Shown: one piece after another, positions 8,487-14,473 of the stretch | How positions within the stretch are numbered: the stretch's first letter is position 1 | Layout: each line of letters opens with the position of its first letter | Origin: Desulfotignum sp. | GTDB lineage: Bacteria > Desulfobacterota > Desulfobacteria > Desulfobacterales > Desulfobacteraceae | Assembly: GCA_011390235.1 (NCBI GenBank) | Contig: JAABSS010000469.1 | Span: forward strand, 1 to 17,036 | DNA: 17,036 nt | Reading direction: 5' to 3' | Made by a program: the position numbers and the translations under genes | The notes under the pieces: model-generated | The model's input: only the letters and a program-made list of their open reading frames with translations | The model's database searches: none | Told to the model about the DNA's origin: nothing

Positions 8487-9048
8487 TTACAGCTGCTCCA
8501 CCCACAGGGATTTGTAGTCAAAGGTTATATTGCCCAGGATATTGTACTTGATGATTTCAAAATTGGGGCTCAGGTCGAAATCCCCGGGAGTTATATGGGT
8601 GTAATGCCGCATGATCAGTCCGGCACCGTAAGGATTGTTTTCATCATACGCCCCATGGGACCGGGGCAGCATGGCCGGCACTATGGGGTATTTTACACTT
8701 TGGAAAGCCTGGGCGATCATGCCCGAACAGATGACCTGGTAATCATTGCAGTTTCCCAGGCAGGCCTTTAATGAAAGGGTGTTCACCGGCCGGAAAAGGG
8801 CCTGGAGGGCCATGGCGGCAATGGCCAGAATGTTCTGGTCATCATAGTGCATGCCCAGCCGGGCTGTTACCTGGGCAATGACCTGCTTCAGATCTGCCTT
8901 CCACCAGGACCACATCCCCCGGACGAATGATTTTATAAAGTTTTTCCAGGTTGTTGTACCCCCGCTGTTCATACCGGTGCTGCTGTTTTTCCAGTTTCTT
9001 GAGTATGAACCTTCTGAGCATGGCGGTCATGGATTTCATATGTAGCAT
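8487..9048 (-). pseudogene. YebB/YiiX-like NlpC/P60-type hydrolase family protein, internally deleted
   Basis: The N-terminal frame (from 9048, or more likely ATG 9039, which has GGGGGA at suitable spacing) encodes RFILKKLEKQQHRYEQ and then IRPGDVVLVEG, the conserved opening of this cysteine-hydrolase-like family, before shifting near 8890-8900 and stopping at 8842. In the next frame, down to 8487, the C-terminal half is complete: ADLKQVIAQVTARLGMHYD, then VICSGMIAQAFQSVKYPI, HYTHITPGDFDLSPNF and FDYKSLW. The family block after VLVEG, which normally contains the TQSxWSHxAL motif with the active-site histidine, is missing, so about 70 residues were deleted and the join is out of frame. The cysteine of the ICSGMIAQAF block remains. 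Family members are thought to act on lipids or peptides at the envelope. It sits 9 nt after the oxidoreductase remnant. Confidence 0.75.
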
Positions 9049-9057
9049 TCCCCCGGC

Positions 9058-9700
9058 TCATTCATTCAGGTGACACGCCCGTCCTTTGAGGTTGAAAAAG
9101 AACTTGAGCCCCTTTTGAACAGTGGGAGAAAAAATTTTGGGGGACAGATAGGTGCCGGCCACCCGCTTGTTGATTTCACCAATGGTGGGATAGGGATGGA
9201 TGGCAGCAGCAATGGTGGACAATTTCACATTGCCGTTGAATGCCGCCACCCATTCACTGATCAGGTTTCCGGCGCCAGGTCCCAGGATCTGCACCCCGAT
9301 GGGTTTTTCCTTTTCATCCAGCAGCAGTTTGATTTTACCATCTGTATGCTTTTCCGCCTGGGCCCGGTCATTGTCTTTAAAGGATTCGGTAATCACCCGG
9401 CATTGTATCCCGGCTTTTTCTGCCCCGGTTTCATTCATGCCGATACTGGCCAGTTCCGGGTCGGTATAGGTGACCCATGGCAGCCAGGTGTAATTGACCT
9501 TCCTGGGAAGGCGGAACACGGCATTGCTGATCACAATTCCCCCTTCATATCCTGCGGCATGGGTGAACTGGTATCCGCCGTTCACATCCCCTGCTGCATA
9601 GATGTGTTTATGGCTGGTGCGCAGCCGGCTGTCCACCTGAATGCCGGACCGCTCCACTGCGATGCCAATGCCGGACACGGTCCGGGAAAAAACAGCAGTG
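9058..9700 (-). pseudogene. Pyridine nucleotide-disulfide oxidoreductase (mercuric-reductase-like), 5' truncated
   Basis: The C-terminal half of a class I flavoprotein disulfide reductase. It begins near SGIQVDSRLRTSHKHIYAAGD, the second FAD-contact motif, runs through VNGGYQFTHAAGYEGGI and the dimerisation domain (TWLPWVTYTDPELASIGMNE, then VQILGPGAGNLISEW) to AIHPYPTIGEINKRVAG, and stops at 9058. This His-Pro-Tyr-Pro motif supplies the general-base histidine at the partner subunit's active site. The N-terminal FAD Rossmann domain with GxGxxG, the redox-active CxxxxC and the NAD(P) domain are all absent. Upstream of about 9700 all frames contain unrelated or degraded sequence. The open frame continues to 9774, but that part does not look homologous. 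The family is annotated variously as mercuric reductase or dihydrolipoamide dehydrogenase, and the remnant does not decide between them. Confidence 0.82.
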
Positions 9701-9830
9701 CGTTGAATGCCTGATTCCGTGAAGAAACAAACACTTTTTTTGCGCCAGAAAGGTTGCGGCTTGGGCGGGAACAATCAGGTTGCATCCGACTATCGCGGCT
9801 AACCCGGGCCTTTGGCCTAAAAATTTACAC

Positions 9831-9859
9831 TTGAAAATCACACCCTAATAGGCTATACA
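9831..9859 (+). promoter_or_regulatory. Promoter of the mazEF-type operon
   Basis: TTGAAA at 9831-9836 and TATACA at 9854-9859 are separated by exactly 17 nt and lie 26 nt before the antitoxin start codon. The -10 overlaps a short tandem repeat (9854-9876) that could hold the AbrB-type operator. Confidence 0.6.
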
Positions 9860-9876
9860 TAGGATATACATAAGGA
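9854..9876 (+). repeat. Tandem repeat over -10 and ribosome binding site of the antitoxin gene
   Basis: TATACATAGGA at 9854-9864 is followed directly by TATACATAAGGA at 9865-9876. The first copy contains the -10 box and the second the AAGGA of the ribosome binding site. A duplicated site at this place would suit autoregulation by the antitoxin, but it is a direct repeat, not the palindrome usual for MazE. Confidence 0.4.
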
Positions 9877-9884
9877 GGTGTTGG

Positions 9885-10133
9885 ATGCTTGCAAAAATAC
9901 AAAAATGGGGAAACAGCCAGGGGCTTCGGCTTGCAAAGAATCTGCTTGCAGATGCGCAGCTAAATGTTGGCGATGAGGTTGATATCAAGGTGAAAGACGG
10001 CATTATGCTTGTTGTACCTGCCAAAAGGATTCGTGGCCAGCACAATCTTAAGGAACTTGTATCGCGTATTCCTGAAAATTATCAAGCCGGTGAAATTGAC
10101 TGGGGACAACCAGTTGGCAAGGAGGTCTGGTAA
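9885..10133 (+). CDS. MazE-type antitoxin (SpoVT/AbrB fold)
   Basis: An 82-residue antitoxin. The N-terminal part (MLAKIQKWGNSQGLRLAKNL, then LNVGDEVDIKVKDGIMLVVP) is a canonical AbrB/MazE swapped-hairpin DNA-binding domain. The acidic C-terminal tail (residues about 55-82, ending IDWGQPVGKEVW) would wrap around and block the toxin. AAGGAGG lies 7 nt before the ATG. The toxin gene starts immediately after its TAA, the usual antitoxin-first arrangement. The operon is probably repressed by the antitoxin or the complex at the promoter-overlapping repeat. Confidence 0.92.
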   Translation: MLAKIQKWGNSQGLRLAKNLLADAQLNVGDEVDIKVKDGIMLVVPAKRIRGQHNLKELVSRIPENYQAGEIDWGQPVGKEVW

Positions 10134-10469
10134 ATGGCGATGTATATCCCCAAGCAGGGGGATATCATTGCAATTACATTTGACCCGCAATCAGGTCATG
10201 AGCAAAAAGGCAGGCGCCCTGCTTTTGTTGTAAGCAAGGACTTATTCAACCGAAGTACAGGTTTGGCTATCGTTTGTCCAATTACAAACACTGATCGCGG
10301 GTTCCCCTTTCACATACCTATTCCGGATGACAGTAAGTTGACAGGCTTCATTATGGTCGAGCAGGTCAAATCTGTCGACTTTCGGTCCCGACGCGCTAAG
10401 CGTATAGAACGAAGTAAAGATCGCCTGCTGTCAGAAGTGCTTTCCATTTTAGATGCATGTATCTATTGA
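10134..10469 (+). CDS. MazF/PemK-type mRNA endoribonuclease toxin
   Basis: A 111-residue toxin of the MazF/PemK/ChpB family, which cleaves RNA at short specific sequences and halts growth. The signature opening is present: YIPKQGDIIAITFDPQSGHE, then QKGRRPAFVVSK. So is the middle block GLAIVCPITNTDRGFPFHIP with its TNT, followed by GFIMVEQVKSVDFRSRRAKR, which carries the conserved region used in RNA binding and catalysis. The length is normal and nothing is missing. ATG follows the antitoxin TAA with no gap, and GGAGG within the end of the antitoxin gene provides the binding site. The cleavage sequence cannot be read from the gene. Confidence 0.93.
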   Translation: MAMYIPKQGDIIAITFDPQSGHEQKGRRPAFVVSKDLFNRSTGLAIVCPITNTDRGFPFHIPIPDDSKLTGFIMVEQVKSVDFRSRRAKRIERSKDRLLSEVLSILDACIY

Positions 10470-10499
10470 CAGGCCAACCAGAAAACACAGGAGGGTGAC

Positions 10500-10610
10500 A
10501 TGCATGCCACTTTGCCCAAGGATTTACGCAAAAAACTCTGTCTTTCCGCTAACCACAATATTCGTTATATGCCTCATATCCGGCCAAACGATACAGATTT
10601 ATGGTGCTGA
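10500..10610 (+). CDS. Possible 36-residue peptide downstream of mazF-type toxin
   Basis: A short frame (MHATLPKDLRKKLCLSANHN onward) begins 30 nt after the toxin stop codon, with GGAGG 5 nt before the ATG. It may be co-transcribed with the toxin-antitoxin pair. It matches nothing I know, and it overlaps a minus-strand frame that looks equally coding, so it could be chance. The strong ribosome binding site is the main argument for it. Confidence 0.25.
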   Translation: MHATLPKDLRKKLCLSANHNIRYMPHIRPNDTDLWC

Positions 10611-10940
10611 CCGTTTGGTCACGGGCAGCATGATTTTTTTCCAGTGCTGCAATACAGCGGTCAAGATCATTTGTGAAATAATAGAGGGAAGCTACCATAA
10701 AATGCGCATCTGATGTGATCAGGCCGTAAACCGTGACTAGTAGTTTTCCGTCAGTTCATGGATTTCTCTTCGGAGCGCGTCATCAACAGGAACTCCGTTC
10801 AAAGCATCCGGATCATATTTCTACGCCGGTCTCATGGCAACAACACCGTCAAACATGCGCCTGTTCTGGGCCGCTGTAAGAGCGAAGCCGATTTTTGCTC
10901 CCCCGTCATGTGGATGAGGTCCTTTTCAAGACAGGCCGGT
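10549..10940 (-). pseudogene. Unrecognised degraded gene on the minus strand
   Basis: Three consecutive minus-strand pieces look like one protein broken by frameshifts or stops. The first is around 10935-10835 (GAKIGFALTAAQNRRMFDGV, then VAMRPA, stop). The second is around 10820-10740 (DPDALNGVPVDDALRREIHE, then LTENY, stop). The third runs from about 10750 to the stop at 10549 (GKLLVTVYGLITSDAHFMVA, then DRCIAALEKNHAARDQTVST and NLYRLAGYEAYNEYCG). Composition and codon pattern resemble real genes of this window, but I recognise no family. Part of the third piece loosely recalls PIN-domain toxins, which is not enough to name it. It lies between mazF and znuA-like genes. Confidence 0.4.
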
Positions 10941-11010
10941 TCGGCGGTGCCGGGTCTGTTGTCATGGGAAACAGGAAGGTATCAGGTTCAGGTGGTATGG
11001 GTCTTTATTA

Positions 11011-12009
11011 TCAGGGGGCCAGGGCATCGGCAATGGTATCGGCTATATGTGCCATGTTCTCCAGGTAATCATAGGCCAGGGGATTGATGGACACCACCGC
11101 ACCGTTGACGGCCCGGGCGATTTTTCGGGCTGCCTGCTGGTCGAACTGGGGCTGCACAAAGATCACCCGGACCTTCTCCTGTCTGGCCAGCTTTATGAAG
11201 GCGGACAGCTCCTTTCCTTTGGGGGATCTGCCCATGGTTTCCACGGGAATCTGGTGCAGGCCGTAGGCATCGGCAAAATATCCGAATGCCGGGTGGAATA
11301 CAAAGAAATTCTGTCCTGCCAGCGGTGCCAGCAGGATTTTCAGCCGCTCATGAAGCTGATCCAGGTTCCGGGCAAACAGCGCATAATTCTCCCGGAACCT
11401 GGCCGCATGGGCCGGAGCCAGCTCACCCAGGGCTTTTGTCATGGTGGCGGCCTGCTGCTTCACCAGCATCGGGCTCATCCAGATGTGGGGATCCCTGCCG
11501 GCCGCAGTTTCCCCATGGCCGTAACCCTCCCTTGCTTCACCTTGGTGATCAGGGTCCGCGTCCGCCCCATGGGCTTGCCCTTCTTCACCATGGTGGTCCT
11601 GGTCGTTCGTCTTGTGGGGATTTTGGCTATGTGCTTCATGGTGGTTATCGTCATGGATATGGGCTTCCATCTCCCGCATCACGATCCCTTTGCGGGTATC
11701 CACCACCCGGGTGTCCGGGGCAATGGATATGATTTTGTGCATAAATCCGTTCTCAAACGCCACCCCGATTCTGAAATAGATATCTGCATTGGCCAGTTTT
11801 TTGATCTGGACGGGGGTGGGGGAATAGGTAGCCGGGCTTTTGCCGGGTGTCACCAGCACATCCACCTCTGCCAGATCTCCTGTAATCTGCTCAACAAAAT
11901 ATTTCTGGGGTACAATACTGACAAAAACCTGCAACTTTTCTTCGGCATTCAGCCCGGCACCCGTCAAAAAGACCAGTAAAGCCGCCAATATAATTGATTT
12001 CAGGCGCAT
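11011..12009 (-). CDS. ZnuA/TroA-type metal-binding protein of an ABC transporter
   Basis: A 332-residue periplasmic solute-binding protein of cluster A-I, which delivers Zn2+ or Mn2+ to an ABC importer. Residues 1-22 form a signal peptide (positive start, hydrophobic core, cleavage near GLNA-EE). The first lobe has VTPGKSPATYSPTPVQIKKL. Residues 117-165 form a charged loop with 11 histidines, typical of zinc-specific members. DPHIWMSP (173-180) supplies a ligand histidine, and FHPAFGYFADAYGL another. At the first ligand position the usual His is replaced by Ala (SPATYSP), as in a subfamily I recall from related bacteria. AAGGAG lies 5 nt before the ATG. No permease or ATPase gene adjoins it, so it must work with transporter parts encoded elsewhere. 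WrbA lies upstream on the same strand, 113 nt away. Confidence 0.9.
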   Translation of the reverse strand: MRLKSIILAALLVFLTGAGLNAEEKLQVFVSIVPQKYFVEQITGDLAEVDVLVTPGKSPATYSPTPVQIKKLANADIYFRIGVAFENGFMHKIISIAPDTRVVDTRKGIVMREMEAHIHDDNHHEAHSQNPHKTNDQDHHGEEGQAHGADADPDHQGEAREGYGHGETAAGRDPHIWMSPMLVKQQAATMTKALGELAPAHAARFRENYALFARNLDQLHERLKILLAPLAGQNFFVFHPAFGYFADAYGLHQIPVETMGRSPKGKELSAFIKLARQEKVRVIFVQPQFDQQAARKIARAVNGAVVSINPLAYDYLENMAHIADTIADALAP

Positions 12010-12122
12010 TTTTTCTCCTTACGTGTTTCTGTCAGGGCAGTGTGACCAATGTGCCGACCGCTGACCAGGCGACATCGTTCACCGGCTACGCTGCCGGTCT
12101 ACCCACTTCCAATCTGTTCAGG

Positions 12123-12734
12123 TCAACCTACCAGTTTTGCGGTTATTTTTGCCACATGGTTTCCCTGGAAACGGGCACCTTCCAGTTCATTTTCAGAGGG
12201 TCTCCGCGCCCCGTCTCCTCCGGCAATGGTGGATGCGCCATAGGGGGAACAACCGGTGATCTCATCGATACGCATCTGTCCCTGGAAAGCATAAGGCAGT
12301 CCCACCACCACAAACCCATGGTGCAGCAGCGTGGTATGGAAAGACAGAATGGTGGATTCCTGCCCCCCGTGCTGGGTGGCGGTGCTCACGAACACGCTTC
12401 CCACCTTGCCGATCAAAGAACCATTGGCCCACTGCTGGCCGGTGGCATCCAGAAACTGGCGCATCTGGCCGCACATGTTACCGAACCGGGTGGGGGTTCC
12501 GAAAATAATGGCATCAGCTTTTTCCAGTTCCTCCACCGTACACACCGGCACATGGGAAAATGCTTTTTTCGCCTCAACTGCTCCCATTTTTTCCAGCACT
12601 TCTGCAGAAAGCGTCTCCGGCACCTGCCGGATATCCACGTCAGCACCTGGAATCTGTTCTGCGCCCTGTGCAACTGCTTTGGCCATCTCATACACATGGC
12701 CGTAGGTGGAATAAAAAACGATCAGGATTTTCAT
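12123..12734 (-). CDS. wrbA: NAD(P)H:quinone oxidoreductase, WrbA type
   Basis: A 203-residue flavodoxin-fold enzyme that reduces quinones by two electrons using NAD(P)H and FMN, protecting against redox cycling. The FMN phosphate loop is [19 protein letters not shown] (residues 3-21). The flavin-contact segment [20 protein letters not shown], then DATGQQW, is the WrbA signature, and [14 protein letters not shown] and [12 protein letters not shown] complete the site. The length and motif order are normal for WrbA. AGGAGGG lies about 7 nt before the ATG. Its own promoter-like sequence is at 12773-12800. The downstream znuA-like gene, 113 nt away, may be read from the same transcript. Confidence 0.93.
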   Translation of the reverse strand: MKILIVFYSTYGHVYEMAKAVAQGAEQIPGADVDIRQVPETLSAEVLEKMGAVEAKKAFSHVPVCTVEELEKADAIIFGTPTRFGNMCGQMRQFLDATGQQWANGSLIGKVGSVFVSTATQHGGQESTILSFHTTLLHHGFVVVGLPYAFQGQMRIDEITGCSPYGASTIAGGDGARRPSENELEGARFQGNHVAKITAKLVG

Positions 12735-12772
12735 GGCAAGACCCTCCTCTCAGATTATAAGAATTACTCCTA

Positions 12773-12800
12773 AAAATATGATGTAATAACGGTTTGTCAA
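12773..12800 (-). promoter_or_regulatory. Candidate promoter of wrbA
   Basis: On the minus strand TTGACA (12795-12800) is followed after 16 nt by TATTTT (12773-12778), about 40 nt before the wrbA ATG. The region is very AT-rich. On the plus strand TTGACA and TATAAT also occur at 12840-12864, but with only 13 nt between them. Confidence 0.4.
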
Positions 12801-12862
12801 TAATGGATATTTTTTTAAGTTGAGGCTAACATTTTTTTATTGACAAGGTATTGTTTTCTATA

Positions 12863-13060
12863 ATATGTTTTTGCGAAATCAATCTCATCCTGACTGCGGA
12901 AGAGGACTCCTATATCCAGCAGATGACCAAGGTGATCATTAATGTGGGGGGCATCCCCGGAGAATGGATGGAACCTGCAGGCCTGCCTGCGGAGATCGTG
13001 CCTTTGAGCAAACCCTGCTCCAAAGACGCGGTGATCTGGATCAAGGCCGTGGGCATGTAA
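12863..13060 (+). pseudogene. 3' remnant of an unrecognised gene
   Basis: The frame ending in TAA at 13060 encodes TAEEDSYIQQMTKVIINVGG, then IPGEWMEPAGLPAEIVPLSK and AVIWIKAVGM. This is well-behaved protein sequence with the codon pattern of the GC-richer genes here. It has no ribosome binding site or plausible start, and upstream it runs straight into AT-rich promoter-like DNA. It appears to be the last 50-55 codons of a larger gene whose front was lost. I do not recognise the family. Confidence 0.4.
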
Positions 13061-13109
13061 AGGTTCTCATCTAACGCGGGAAATCCGTAACCTGCACCCT
13101 GTCCCTCCT

Positions 13110-13179
13110 GAATTCCCGGGTTTTTTCTGCCATCCCGGGAATTCTTCTCCTGCCGGGACCTGACCCATGGTCCCGGCAG
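13110..13179. repeat. Two adjacent long hairpins
   Basis: First hairpin: GAATTCCCGGG (13110-13120) and CCCGGGAATTC (13134-13144), an 11-bp perfect stem with a 13-nt loop. Second: CTGCCGGGACC (13150-13160) and GGTCCCGGCAG (13169-13179), an 11-bp perfect stem with an 8-nt loop. Neither is followed by a T-run, so they are not standard terminators, though they follow the remnant's stop by about 50 nt and may end or stabilise transcripts from either side. Confidence 0.6.
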
Positions 13180-13203
13180 CATCATACAGGACTTCAAAAA
13201 AGC

Positions 13204-13374
13204 CTATGACAAGACCTGATACCGCATTCCCCATCTGTCACGCCAACACCGGGCACCCGCATCGATGAAGCGTTTAGGGCAGTTCAGACGGCGGTCCAGA
13301 TCCATTGTCATACCTTCATAAAAGAGCCCAAAATCTTCCTGCAGTTCAATACAAAGATTGACAATGATTGTATT
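13204..13374 (-). pseudogene. Short remnant of an unrecognised gene
   Basis: An open minus-strand frame of 57 codons ending in TAG at 13204 encodes IELQEDFGLFYEGMTMDLDR, then RLNCPKRFIDAGARCWRDRW and GMRYQVLS. It reads like a genuine protein C-terminus, with four aromatic and two Cys residues. Upstream it runs into a stop codon within the AT-rich promoter of the parDE-type pair. An ATG at 13309-13311 has no good ribosome binding site. The family is not recognised. Confidence 0.35.
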
Positions 13375-13387
13375 TTAATTATTATAG
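13358..13387 (+). promoter_or_regulatory. Promoter and possible operator of the parDE-type pair
   Basis: TTGACA at 13358-13363 and TTATAG at 13382-13387 are 18 nt apart and end 32 nt before the antitoxin ATG. Between them ACAATGATTGT (13361-13371) is a perfect 5-bp inverted repeat around one base and overlaps the end of the -35, which is a suitable place for a ribbon-helix-helix repressor. Confidence 0.5.
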
Positions 13388-13419
13388 TAGGTAGTTTATG
13401 TTTAACAAGGAGGGCAGAT

Positions 13420-13668
13420 ATGCATATTTCATTGACACCTGAGCTTGAAAACAAAGTTAAGCAAAAAGTAGCATCAGGTTTTTATAACAATGCAAGTGAA
13501 GTTATTCGGGATGCTTTGCGGTTCTGGGAAAAAAACGAAGAACTGGTTCAGCATATGAAACTCGAATTGTTAAAAGAGCGCCTGTCCATTGGTGCGGATC
13601 AAGCCAAACAGGGGAAATTTGTGGCGCAATCCGTAAGCGAAATTATTGCTGAGGTCAGGAATGCCTGA
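13420..13668 (+). CDS. ParD-type antitoxin (ribbon-helix-helix)
   Basis: An 82-residue antitoxin. The N-terminal MHISLTPELENKVKQKVASG, then FYNNASEVIRDALRFWEK, is a ribbon-helix-helix DNA-binding domain of the ParD/CC2985 kind: a beta-strand ISLT followed by two helices with the typical YxNASEVIRDALR. The C-terminal helix (residues about 40-82) would bind and neutralise the toxin. AAGGAGG lies 7 nt before the ATG. The toxin gene overlaps its end by 8 nt, so the two are translationally coupled. Confidence 0.92.
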   Translation: MHISLTPELENKVKQKVASGFYNNASEVIRDALRFWEKNEELVQHMKLELLKERLSIGADQAKQGKFVAQSVSEIIAEVRNA

Positions 13669-13954
13669 ATACCGCCTTACCCCTTCAGCAAAATCAGATT
13701 TAATTGAAATTTGGAATTATACTGTTGAGACATGGGGTGAGCAACAAGCTGAAAAATATCTTCAAGATATCGAGGATACGCTTAATGAACTCGCTGCCAA
13801 TCCGGGGCTTGGAAGACGGCGACCTGAAATCTCTCCAGGATATTATTCCTTTCCAGCACGGAAACACATCATTTTCTATCTTAACTCAGGTCGTCACATT
13901 GATATCATTGGCATATTACATGGAAAAATGGATATTGATAAAAATTTAATCTAA
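13661..13954 (+). CDS. ParE/RelE-superfamily toxin
   Basis: A 97-residue toxin of the ParE branch of the RelE/ParE superfamily; characterised ParE proteins poison DNA gyrase. It shows the family order: YRLTPSAKSDLIEIWNYTVE at the start, QAEKYLQDIEDTLNELAANP in the helical hairpin, then the arginine-rich LGRRRPEISPGYYSFPARKH and the C-terminal strands IIFYLNSGRHIDIIGILHGK. The ATG at 13661 is chosen because it begins the homology and follows GAGG. An in-frame TTG further upstream lies within the antitoxin gene and is unlikely. The overlap with the antitoxin is 8 nt. Confidence 0.92.
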   Translation: MPEYRLTPSAKSDLIEIWNYTVETWGEQQAEKYLQDIEDTLNELAANPGLGRRRPEISPGYYSFPARKHIIFYLNSGRHIDIIGILHGKMDIDKNLI

Positions 13955-14151
13955 GGTGAGGACTACCTGTCTGATAGGCTCCGCTTATCGTCGGATTCAG
14001 CCGGTCCCGTGCTTTTGCCGGCGGATCATGCAAACCATTATTCTGTGAAGAAAACAAAACGTGCTGTGTCTTAGCGGACAAGCTCCCGTGCCGCCATATG
14101 AACGAAGCAAGGCCTTCCATGTCCGGATTCGGTGGGGATGACTTCCTTTTT

Positions 14152-14439
14152 TCAGCAGCAGCCGTCCCCGCAGGAGGCGTTTTCCTTGCCTTTTATCCAG
14201 ACCTGGATAATATAGGTGGCTCACCCTACCCCGGGACTGACAGATATAGCATCCACCGGGCAGTTGCTGACACAGGCCCCGCACTCCATGCAGGCATTGA
14301 AATCAACGATCTCGGCTTTATTTTCATTCATCTCAAACACGGCATGGGGGCAGACCTCGGTGCACAAGCTGCAGCCGATACATTTTTGGCCATCCAGCAC
14401 CAGGGTGGCCACATCCTCCAGATATCTGAAATCTTTCAT
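14152..14439 (-). CDS. hgcB: HgcB mercury-methylation ferredoxin with probable selenocysteine at residue 73
   Basis: HgcB is the [4Fe-4S] ferredoxin that with HgcA makes methylmercury; it is thought to reduce the corrinoid and bind Hg. The first 72 codons give MKDFRYLEDVATLVLDGQKC, two CxxCxxCxxxC cluster motifs (Cys20-30 and Cys50-60, with CMECGACVSNC) and PVDAISVSPGVG. Codon 73 is TGA (14221-14223). The frame then continues ATYIIQVWIKGKENASCGDG and ends in Cys94-Cys95 before TGA at 14152. The total of 95 residues is the length of the characterised HgcB of strain ND132, and residue 73 is where HgcB has its conserved lone Cys (GVGC). A SECIS-like hairpin follows at once. I read TGA as selenocysteine. 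The alternative is a nonsense mutation or sequencing error that would leave a 72-residue product. AAGGAG lies 7 nt before the ATG; hgcA ends 34 nt upstream. Confidence 0.9.
14185..14223 (-). promoter_or_regulatory. Sec codon and SECIS-like hairpin in hgcB
   Basis: In the mRNA the UGA (14221-14223) is followed, after 12 nt, by UUAUCCA-GGUC-UGGAUAA (14193-14210): a perfect 7-bp stem with a GGUC tetraloop. The tip CAGGUCUG is the same as in the E. coli fdhF SECIS as I recall it, where the G and U of the loop contact SelB. The first loop G stands 17 nt after the UGA, against 18 in fdhF, within the usual bacterial window. GCC just after the UGA can pair with GGC at 14185-14187 to extend the stem with an internal loop. 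The coding sense is kept throughout, as bacterial SECIS elements require. Confidence 0.82.
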
Positions 14440-14473
14440 TTTATTCTCCTTTTTTCTGCGCAGTCCTGACTAG

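Noticed and set aside
9058..9700. Mercuric reductase as part of a mercury-resistance system linked to hgcAB
   Set aside because: The gene lacks its N-terminal half and CxxxxC, lies 4.5 kb from hgcB with unrelated genes between, and the family includes many non-mercury enzymes.
11047..11979. 310-codon plus-strand frame opposite znuA-like gene
   Set aside because: Shadow frame: His/Gly-rich composition mirrors the other strand, while the minus strand has a signal peptide, family motifs and a ribosome binding site.
11994..12773. 259-codon plus-strand frame opposite wrbA
   Set aside because: Shadow of wrbA, whose flavodoxin motifs and ribosome binding site are unambiguous.
13110..13144. Vector polylinker contamination (EcoRI-SmaI-like sequence)
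   Set aside because: The sites form a symmetric hairpin without the rest of a known polylinker, and a second unrelated hairpin follows; a natural palindrome is more likely.
12910..13197. 95-codon minus-strand frame over the hairpins
   Set aside because: It passes through both palindromes and opposes a more protein-like plus-strand tail; no motif or start signal.
14221..14439. Truncated 72-residue ferredoxin ending at 14221
   Set aside because: The frame after the TGA encodes the conserved HgcB tail to Cys94-Cys95 and a SECIS-like hairpin is present, so readthrough as selenocysteine is a better reading.
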